Source: Panacagrimonas sp. (lineage in GTDB: Bacteria > Pseudomonadota > Gammaproteobacteria > Nevskiales > Nevskiaceae). From it: DNA of 20,186 nucleotides. The notes beneath the pieces are model-generated. The model was not told the DNA's origin. It searched no databases and saw only the letters and a list, made by a program, of their open reading frames with translations. Position numbers and translations under genes: made by a program. Within the stretch, counting starts at the first letter, position 1. Each line of letters begins with the position of its first letter. The stretch covers positions 1 through 20,186 of the forward strand of contig JAJFJX010000274.1 of NCBI GenBank assembly GCA_021773655.1, written 5' to 3'. Below, piece by piece: positions 1 to 4,994 of the stretch.

Positions 1-781
1 ATCGTTGACGTTCGTGGGTGGCGCGAGTTATCTGGGATACGACCTCGGCACTGGCCCCTACCTCGTACGCAGTGAAGATCCGACGACGACCGTCCGCACC
101 ATCAACCTGTCGGCCAGCACCACCAACAACATCATTGCAGGCGAAGGAGGTGCCGCGGCCGATGACTCCGCGGACAACCTCACCGGAGGTTCCGGGCGGG
201 ATCTGATCTTCGGAAATGCGCTGAACGATGTTCTTGCTGGTGGTGGTGGTGATGATCTGATTGTCGGCGGTACCGGCAATGATCAGCTTACCGGCGGCGC
301 GGGCAATGACACGCTACAAGGCGGTGCTGGGACTGACCAGTTCAGGTTCAACTCCAGCGCCCAGGGGGTAGACGCCGTCGTCGATTTCCTGGCGGGCAAT
401 GGAGCTGGAACCGACCAGATCGGCATTGCTCAGGGGTTCGTGAATTTCGGCGGCACCACGGCCTCGGCAGCGGGCACCGTTCTCGCCGCCGGCGATTATC
501 AGGTCAGGACTTCGATCGCGAACATCGACACCGCCGACGACAACCACATGATCGAGATCAGCGCTGCGCAGACCGCTGCGCAGATCACTGGCGGAGTTGG
601 CGGCAGTGCAAGCAATGCACTGGTGCTGGTCTTCAACAGTACCAGCGGAAGAGGGGAACTTTGGTTCGACACCGACTGGTCGAACGCAGCCGCTCGCGTG
701 CAGCTCGCGACGTTCGACAACGACACGAACCAATCGGGAATTGACGCGTTCGGCCGCATGAACTTTGTGGAGTTCACCTGA
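1..781 (+). CDS. RTX-type calcium-binding secreted protein, 3' part only
   Basis: The reading frame is open to the left edge, so this is the C-terminal ~259 residues of a larger protein; the TTG at position 5 is not a convincing start. Six consecutive glycine/aspartate nonapeptide repeats (GGxGxDxLx type, e.g. GGAGNDTLQ, GGTGNDQLT) occupy about residues 61-114 counted from that TTG. Such repeats fold into a calcium-binding parallel beta-roll after export. The remaining ~140 residues are rich in D, N, G, A and T and end in hydrophobic and acidic residues (FVEFT), as in type I secretion C-terminal signals. By family knowledge the protein would leave the cell through an ABC/TolC-type exporter, but no exporter gene is in view. 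The N-terminal domain that would define its activity (toxin, protease, adhesin) lies outside the window, so no specific function can be given. Confidence 0.85.
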   Translation, partial: SLTFVGGASYLGYDLGTGPYLVRSEDPTTTVRTINLSASTTNNIIAGEGGAAADDSADNLTGGSGRDLIFGNALNDVLAGGGGDDLIVGGTGNDQLTGGAGNDTLQGGAGTDQFRFNSSAQGVDAVVDFLAGNGAGTDQIGIAQGFVNFGGTTASAAGTVLAAGDYQVRTSIANIDTADDNHMIEISAAQTAAQITGGVGGSASNALVLVFNSTSGRGELWFDTDWSNAAARVQLATFDNDTNQSGIDAFGRMNFVEFT

Positions 782-803
782 GAAGAGGGCGGCGTTGGCG
801 GTT

Positions 804-853
804 GGAGTCGCAAGCGTCGACCCGATGGGAAGTCGATCGGGTGTCGCGACTCC
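804..853. repeat. Imperfect long inverted repeat / hairpin after the RTX gene
   Basis: The outer arms GGAGTCGC (804-811) and GCGACTCC (846-853) are perfect reverse complements. Inside them ACCCGAT (820-826) pairs perfectly with ATCGGGT (836-842). Together they can form a two-tier stem-loop about 50 nt long, starting 22 nt after the stop codon of the RTX gene. There is no T-run after it, so a classical intrinsic terminator is not supported. It could be an mRNA 3'-end stabiliser or a REP-like element. Confidence 0.5.
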
Positions 854-1080
854 GCCGGCTGACTTCGCCGCAATGAGGGTCGGGGGTAATTGCAACTTCA
901 AGCGGCCAGCGCTGCGGTCGATGGACGCATGGCTTCGAGCCGGGTATCCCTTTCCAGGCGCTCATTACCTGGCGCTCATCAGTGTCGTCGGCCTGAGCCG
1001 GGACCACGCTTATCGCAGCGCTCATAAAAGGGCAGTCTGCACCTTTGGAGGGCCGGTCTGCGCCCACCTTGAAACACGCG

Positions 1081-1110
1081 TTGACTATCATTCGCATTAA
1101 CGTTAACGTC
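1081..1110 (+). promoter_or_regulatory. Fur-box-like operator overlapping the bfd promoter
   Basis: On the minus strand positions 1100-1081 read TTAATGCGAATGATAGTCAA, which resembles the AATGnGAATGATnnTCATT-type Fur boxes of proteobacteria. The same bases on the plus strand supply a -35-like TTGACT (1081-1086); 17 nt later is TAACGT (1104-1109) as a possible -10. A perfect palindrome TTAACGTTAA lies at 1097-1106. Iron-Fur binding here would block transcription of bfd, consistent with known iron repression of bfd genes. The match is by eye only. Confidence 0.5.
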
Positions 1111-1116
1111 CGCTGC

Positions 1117-1347
1117 ATGTACATCTGCATCTGCAAAGCGGTCTCTGATCGGCATATCCGAGATGCGGTCCGCCAGGGCGCCACCAGCCTGCGCGAGGTC
1201 AGCCGCGAGCTCGGCGTCGGGTCCTGTTGCGGCAAGTGCGTGCCGCAGGCGCGCGATGTGGTGTCCTCGGCCTTGAGTGCACCGCCGGGCGTCACACTCA
1301 AGCTGGCAGACCTGATGATGGTGTCCACCGCGGCGTCGCTGGGATAG
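1117..1347 (+). CDS. bfd: Bacterioferritin-associated ferredoxin Bfd
   Basis: A 76-residue protein with the whole Bfd [2Fe-2S] signature: Cys4 and Cys6 in YICICKAV, and Cys38 and Cys41 in CCGKC, with Cys37 an extra neighbouring cysteine. The helical BFD fold (SDRHIRDAVRQGATSLREV) lies between the cysteine pairs. Bfd docks on bacterioferritin and supplies electrons through the haems to reduce and release stored ferric iron into the cytosol. The ATG at 1117 is chosen because it begins exactly at the conserved MYICIC; the frame extends upstream but without family similarity. No Shine-Dalgarno is present and a -10-like hexamer ends 7 nt before the ATG, so the message may be leaderless. The Fur-box-like site just upstream suggests induction by iron starvation. 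No bfr gene is in the window. Confidence 0.92.
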   Translation: MYICICKAVSDRHIRDAVRQGATSLREVSRELGVGSCCGKCVPQARDVVSSALSAPPGVTLKLADLMMVSTAASLG

Positions 1348-1377
1348 TGCGGCTGTCTCCAAGGGCATTCTTCAAGG

Positions 1378-1395
1378 TCCTTATCGAAGGATTTT
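1378..1395 (+). terminator. Weak candidate intrinsic terminator after bfd
   Basis: TCCTT (1378-1382), loop ATCG, AAGGA (1387-1391), followed by TTTT (1392-1395), about 30 nt after the bfd stop. The stem is only five pairs, extendable by G-T wobbles, so confidence is low. Confidence 0.3.
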
Positions 1396-1472
1396 CCTGA
1401 AGTTCAAGGACATGTATCGCCGGCGGATTTCTGGTCCGGTGGTGTTGCGCCTGCTCGCCGTGGATTCACCAT

Positions 1473-1507
1473 GCCTCGTCAGCTCGCCTCGTCAGCTCGC
1501 CTCGTCA
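1473..1507. repeat. Tandem repeat, 13-bp unit, ~2.7 copies
   Basis: The unit GCCTCGTCAGCTC occurs perfectly at 1473-1485 and 1486-1498 and as a partial GCCTCGTCA at 1499-1507. It is non-coding as far as I can see. Confidence 0.85.
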
Positions 1508-1551
1508 TCAGCGCGACTCGTCAGAAGCGGGAAGTGACGAGCGCCTTCATC

Positions 1552-1591
1552 GAGTGACCTGCTGAGAGTGACCTGCTGAGAGTGACCTGCA
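1552..1591. repeat. Tandem repeat, 14-bp unit, ~2.8 copies
   Basis: The unit GAGTGACCTGCTGA occurs at 1552-1565 and 1566-1579, with a third near-complete copy GAGTGACCTGCA at 1580-1591. It lies 45 bp after the 13-bp array and has a different unit. Confidence 0.85.
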
Positions 1592-1808
1592 GAACATCCG
1601 GCCGGGGGTTGTGGGCATTCATGCCCGCCATATGACAGGCCGGCCGGTTAGAACTGGAGACGGGCGCAACCTGAAGACCAGACGCGGCCGCCGGGTTTGC
1701 AGCCTGTTGGGGGCGCGCGTCACGATGGAGTCGGGGGAGCCCCCGAGGGCAGCGTCCCGGGCCGACCCGGCGAAGTCGCAATGCCACGCGCCGTTGCAGC
1801 GCGCCGCC

Positions 1809-2228
1809 TCAGAACGGTCTGACGATCACCAGGATCACCGCGCCGAAGAGCACCAGCACCGGCGCTTCGTTGGCCCAGCGCCAGAAAACGTGGCTGCGCG
1901 TGTTGGTGCCGGCCGCAAACCGGCGCAGGTGTGCCTTCAGCCAGCCGTGGTAGCCGGTCAGCGTGACCACCAGTGCCAGCTTGGCGTGCATCCAGCCTTG
2001 GCTCATGTGGCCGGGCAACATGGTCAGCATCCAGATTCCGAACACCCAGGTCAGGATCATCCCCAGGGTCATGATGGCGTAGAGCTTGCGCTCCATGACG
2101 CAGAAGCGATCATGTTCCGCACCGGGGCCGACCTGCGTGTGATAGACCAGCAGACGCGGCAGATAGAACAGGCCGGCAAACCAGGTGACCATGAATATGA
2201 CGTGGAACGCCTTGATCCAAAGCAGCAT
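1809..2228 (-). CDS. hemJ: HemJ-type protoporphyrinogen IX oxidase (CopD-like membrane protein)
   Basis: A 139-residue, four-helix inner-membrane protein of the HemJ (former UPF0093) family. The start LLWIKAFHVIFMVTWFAGLFYLPRLLVYH is the family hallmark: His9 and Arg25 stand at the conserved positions, and a second conserved segment MHAKLAL carries His81 and Lys83. HemJ oxidises protoporphyrinogen IX to protoporphyrin IX, the penultimate haem step, in bacteria lacking HemG/HemY. Hydrophobic segments lie at about residues 5-25, 48-70, 82-95 and 120-137. Length is normal for the family (about 140). The ATG at 2228 immediately precedes the conserved N-terminus. It is transcribed divergently from argC with a 62-bp gap, so the two share a promoter region. 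Confidence 0.9.
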   Translation of the reverse strand: MLLWIKAFHVIFMVTWFAGLFYLPRLLVYHTQVGPGAEHDRFCVMERKLYAIMTLGMILTWVFGIWMLTMLPGHMSQGWMHAKLALVVTLTGYHGWLKAHLRRFAAGTNTRSHVFWRWANEAPVLVLFGAVILVIVRPF

Positions 2229-2290
2229 CGACGCGCATCGTTCTGGAGTCGGGCTGTTAGGATAGCGGTCTTTACCCGCACGGATGGCTC

Positions 2291-3322
2291 ATGACCAAGG
2301 TCGGCATCGTCGGCGGCACCGGCTACACCGGCGCCGAGCTCCTGCGCCTGCTGGCGCACCACCAGGGCGCACAAGTGAAGGTCCTGACCTCACGCCAGGA
2401 ATCGGGCCGGCGCGCTGATCATCTGTTTCCGCAGTTGCGTGGCCATGTCGACGCGGTGTTCGAATCACCCGACATCGAACGGCTTGCCCAGTGCGATGCG
2501 GTGTTCTTCGCCACGCCGCACGGCACCTGCATGCAGATGGCGCCGCAGCTGATCGACCGCGGTGTGCGCATCGTGGACCTGTCGGCCGACTTTCGCCTGA
2601 AGGATCGCGATGTCTTTCAGCGCTGGTACAAGCAGCCGCACACGGCCTTCGACCTGCTGCAGGAATCGGTTTACGGACTGCCGGAGTGGGAGCGCTTTTC
2701 GGTCGCCAACGCCCGCTTGGTGGCGAGTCCGGGTTGTTACCCCACCGCCGTTCAACTGGCGCTGATGCCGCTGCTGGAGATGGATCTGATCCAGCTCGAC
2801 GGCATCATTGCCGACGCCAAGTCCGGTGTCAGCGGTGCCGGGCGCGAGGCCAGGGTCGGCTCGCTTTACTGCGAGGCGACCGACAGCTTCAAGGCCTACA
2901 GCGTGTCCGGGCATCGGCACCAGCCGGAGATCGAGCAGCAGCTCGCGCTGTACGCCGAGAAACCGGTAGGACTGACCTTTGTCCCGCATCTGGTGCCGAT
3001 GAGCCGCGGGATCCACGCGACGGTCTATGTGCGCCCCAAGGACCCGGACTACGACTTTCAGAAGCTGTTCGAGCAGCGCTACAAGGGCGAACCCTTCATC
3101 GACATCCTGCCGGCCGGTGAGCACCCGGAAACGCGCAGCGTGCGCGGCTCCAACGTCTGCCGCATCGCGCTGCACCGCGCGCCGGATCGCAAGACACTGA
3201 TCGTGTTGTCGGTAATCGACAATCTGGTCAAGGGCGCCTCCGGGCAGGCTTTGCAGTGTTTCAACCTGATGTTCGACTTTCCCGAAACGCAGGGTCTGGA
3301 AGCGCCGCCGCTGGCGCCGTGA
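2291..3322 (+). CDS. argC: N-acetyl-gamma-glutamyl-phosphate reductase
   Basis: A 343-residue protein with the complete ArgC plan. An N-terminal NADP-binding Rossmann motif GIVGGTGYTGAELLRLL occupies residues 5-21. The catalytic cysteine is Cys149 in the block ASPGCYPTA, and the conserved histidine block GHRHQPEIEQ lies at 207-216. It reduces N-acetyl-glutamyl phosphate to the semialdehyde with NADPH, the third step of arginine synthesis, in the cytoplasm. The ATG at 2291 sits just before the Rossmann motif; only a weak GGATGG precedes it. The stop overlaps the next gene's GTG start (GTGA, 3319-3322), so the two are probably translationally coupled. Other arg genes are not adjacent; argG is about 16 kb away near the right edge. 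Confidence 0.97.
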   Translation: MTKVGIVGGTGYTGAELLRLLAHHQGAQVKVLTSRQESGRRADHLFPQLRGHVDAVFESPDIERLAQCDAVFFATPHGTCMQMAPQLIDRGVRIVDLSADFRLKDRDVFQRWYKQPHTAFDLLQESVYGLPEWERFSVANARLVASPGCYPTAVQLALMPLLEMDLIQLDGIIADAKSGVSGAGREARVGSLYCEATDSFKAYSVSGHRHQPEIEQQLALYAEKPVGLTFVPHLVPMSRGIHATVYVRPKDPDYDFQKLFEQRYKGEPFIDILPAGEHPETRSVRGSNVCRIALHRAPDRKTLIVLSVIDNLVKGASGQALQCFNLMFDFPETQGLEAPPLAP

Positions 3323-4077
3323 AGCGTCACCGGATCGTCGTCCATCGCGGGCATTCCGCCCTGCGCATCGGAGCGTGGATCGGCGCCGTTCTGCTGCTGC
3401 TGGCCATGATCGGAATGGGCCTGGTGTACCTGCGGGATCCGCACGCCGGCTGGATGGCAGACCCGGACAGCGAGATCGTGCAACTTCGAGAAGAGCGCAA
3501 GCGACTGGTCCGCGACCTGCGCCAGGCCCGCGAAGAACTCGATGACCTGCGCGGTCAGAGTACTTTCGTCGCCCGCTCCTGCGAGATCGACTCCCAGGCC
3601 TGCGAGGCCCTGCGCACCACCGTCACCGGGCTGGAATCGGATCTGGTCGGCCTGCGCCAGCAGTTGGCTCTGTATCGCAGCATCGTGTCACCGGATCAGC
3701 CGCACACCGGGCTGCGTGTGCTGCAGTTGGCGCTGCGCCCCGGCGCGGAAGTTCGGCACTGGCTCTACGACCTGGTGCTGGTCCAGCCTTTGCAGCGCAA
3801 CCGTCTGGCCGAGGGCACCTACCTGTTGGTCGTCGAGGGTCTGGAGGACGGCAAGCTCCGGTCCTACCCCGTCCACGAACTGGAAGTCGGCGCAGCGCCG
3901 GACCGCGCGTTCGCCTTTCGTGCCTTTCAGGAGTTCAGCGGCGAGCTGCGCCTGCCGCCGGGATTCCTACCTTCACGGGTAACGGTTACCCTGTCGATCG
4001 ACAACGGATCGGCCAAGTCCGGCAAGGTCGAGGAATCCCACGATTGGTCCCGGCTGGTCGAAGCGGGCAAGGAGTAG
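3319..4077 (+). CDS. DUF6776-like inner-membrane coiled-coil protein
   Basis: A 252-residue protein starting at a GTG that overlaps the argC stop. This start is chosen over the in-frame ATG at 3256, which would lie deep inside argC. A basic N-tail (KRHRIVVHR) is followed by one transmembrane segment (about residues 17-38, rich in L, A, I, G). A strongly charged heptad region (about 50-80, REERKRLVRDLRQAREELDDL) and a second helical stretch (about 100-125) predict a periplasmic coiled coil. The C-terminal ~120 residues look like a beta-rich domain (LRVLQLALRPG, YLLVVEGLEDG). I associate it with DUF6776, an uncharacterised family found between argC and bactofilin genes in related bacteria; this is from memory, not a search. 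The next gene, a bactofilin, starts 3 nt after the stop with AAGGAG inside this gene's end, so co-translation is likely. The role is unknown, possibly a membrane partner of the bactofilin. Confidence 0.8.
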   Translation: MKRHRIVVHRGHSALRIGAWIGAVLLLLAMIGMGLVYLRDPHAGWMADPDSEIVQLREERKRLVRDLRQAREELDDLRGQSTFVARSCEIDSQACEALRTTVTGLESDLVGLRQQLALYRSIVSPDQPHTGLRVLQLALRPGAEVRHWLYDLVLVQPLQRNRLAEGTYLLVVEGLEDGKLRSYPVHELEVGAAPDRAFAFRAFQEFSGELRLPPGFLPSRVTVTLSIDNGSAKSGKVEESHDWSRLVEAGKE

Positions 4078-4080
4078 CAG

Positions 4081-4578
4081 ATGGCCATCTTTGGTGGCAG
4101 CGACAATCCCGGGCGCAAGAAGGCGCTGGCGGTAGACACCCTGGTCGGCGGCAAGACCGAAATCCGCGGCGATGTGCTGTTCAGCGGTGGCCTGCACGTC
4201 GACGGTCTGATCCGCGGCAAGGTCATCGCCACCGTCGGCGAGCCGGCCTCGTTGTCGATCAGCGAGCAGGGCACCGTTGAAGGCGATGTCAGCGTCCCCA
4301 TCATGAGTGTCAATGGCAGGGTGTCAGGCAACGTCCATGCCACCGAGAAACTGACTCTGGCGGCGGCGGCACGGGTCACCGGAAACCTGTACTACAACGT
4401 GCTGGAGGTGCAACCCGGGGCCGAGGTCAACGGTCAGATGGTGCATGACCCCAACGGCGACCGCGCACCCACCGCCATCGGCGAGCAGCGCGGCGACGTT
4501 GCCGCCGGCACCATCGCCACGCCCGGCACCTTGCCCAGCGCGGTCCATGACCTGCGCCGGCCCAAGATCGCATCCTGA
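4081..4578 (+). CDS. Bactofilin cytoskeletal protein
   Basis: A 165-residue protein with the bactofilin (DUF583) core at about residues 17-125. It is a right-handed beta-helix made of short valine/glycine rungs such as TEIRGDVLFSGGLHVDGLIRG, TVEGDVSV, GRVSGNVHA and RVTGNLYY. Bactofilins polymerise without nucleotide into membrane-associated filaments that position cell-wall enzymes and other envelope proteins. The N-terminal MAIFGG segment could serve as the membrane-contacting tail seen in other bactofilins. The C-terminus (about 126-165) is a disordered Pro/Ala/Thr tail. A good Shine-Dalgarno AAGGAG (4069-4074) sits 6 nt before the ATG. It lies three nt after a coiled-coil membrane protein and upstream of erpA and pbpC, suggesting an envelope-morphogenesis role. 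Confidence 0.93.
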   Translation: MAIFGGSDNPGRKKALAVDTLVGGKTEIRGDVLFSGGLHVDGLIRGKVIATVGEPASLSISEQGTVEGDVSVPIMSVNGRVSGNVHATEKLTLAAAARVTGNLYYNVLEVQPGAEVNGQMVHDPNGDRAPTAIGEQRGDVAAGTIATPGTLPSAVHDLRRPKIAS

Positions 4579-4600
4579 AATTCACGAGGCATTGACGTCC

Positions 4601-4963
4601 ATGCAAGTTCAAACCGCTCCCGATTCCGCCGCTGACCTGCCTCTGCTGTTCTCCGACTCGGCAGCGCGCAAGGTGCGCGAGCTGCTGGACGAGGAAGACA
4701 ACCCGCACCAGGTGCTGCGGGTGTTCATCACCGGAGGCGGCTGTTCGGGCTTCCAGTACGGGTTCAAGTTCGATGAAGCCGCCGAATCCGACGACATGCA
4801 GGTGGAAAATCACGGCGTGCGGCTGGTCGTCGATCCGATGAGCCTGCAGTACCTGACCGGCGCCGAGATCGACTACAAGGAAAGCGTGGAAGGCGCGCAG
4901 TTCGTGATCCGCAATCCCAACGCCAGCACCACCTGCGGCTGCGGGTCCTCGTTCTCGGTGTAA
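4601..4963 (+). CDS. erpA: Iron-sulfur cluster insertion protein ErpA
   Basis: A 120-residue A-type Fe-S carrier. The three conserved cysteines are Cys48 in ITGGGCSGFQYGF and Cys112 and Cys114 in TTCGCGSSFSV, the classic HesB/IscA/ErpA arrangement. The block ENHGVRLVVDPMSLQYLTGAEIDY is the family's central region, shown here only to identify the family. ErpA receives clusters from the ISC or SUF scaffold and passes them to apo-targets, including the isoprenoid enzymes IspG/IspH. The ATG at 4601 is chosen because the frame upstream is low-complexity sequence overlapping the bactofilin; GAGG at 4586-4589 is a plausible ribosome site. The gene is 22 nt after the bactofilin stop. ErpA rather than IscA is favoured because no isc genes are adjacent and the acidic DEEDNPHQVLRVF segment is typical of ErpA. 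Confidence 0.93.
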   Translation: MQVQTAPDSAADLPLLFSDSAARKVRELLDEEDNPHQVLRVFITGGGCSGFQYGFKFDEAAESDDMQVENHGVRLVVDPMSLQYLTGAEIDYKESVEGAQFVIRNPNASTTCGCGSSFSV

Positions 4964-4994
4964 CCCGGTCCTGCGGCGCCGACTCAGACGCGGG

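Larger units (their letters stand above)
782..1116. other. Intergenic region between the RTX gene and bfd
   Basis: No convincing gene is seen on either strand. It contains the hairpin at 804-853 just after the RTX stop codon, and ends in the Fur-box-like promoter of bfd. Open frames crossing it lack recognisable domains and end or start in implausible places. Confidence 0.6.
1348..1808. other. Gene-poor interval between bfd and hemJ
   Basis: No convincing coding sequence is seen. It holds the candidate bfd terminator (1378-1395) and two short tandem repeat arrays (1473-1507 and 1552-1591). An 88-codon minus-strand frame at 1521-1787 runs through the second array, is Arg/Pro/Ala rich and resembles no family I recognise, so it is not called. 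Confidence 0.55.

Noticed and set aside
1473..1591. Short repeats considered as a CRISPR array
   Set aside because: Units are 13-14 bp and directly abutting with no unique spacers, and no cas genes are present.
1521..1787. 88-codon minus-strand frame downstream of hemJ
   Set aside because: Encodes Arg/Pro/Ala-rich sequence through a tandem repeat array; no family resemblance or ribosome site.
1611..2294. 227-codon plus-strand frame over hemJ
   Set aside because: Antisense to hemJ, whose membrane helices and conserved His/Lys identify the real gene.
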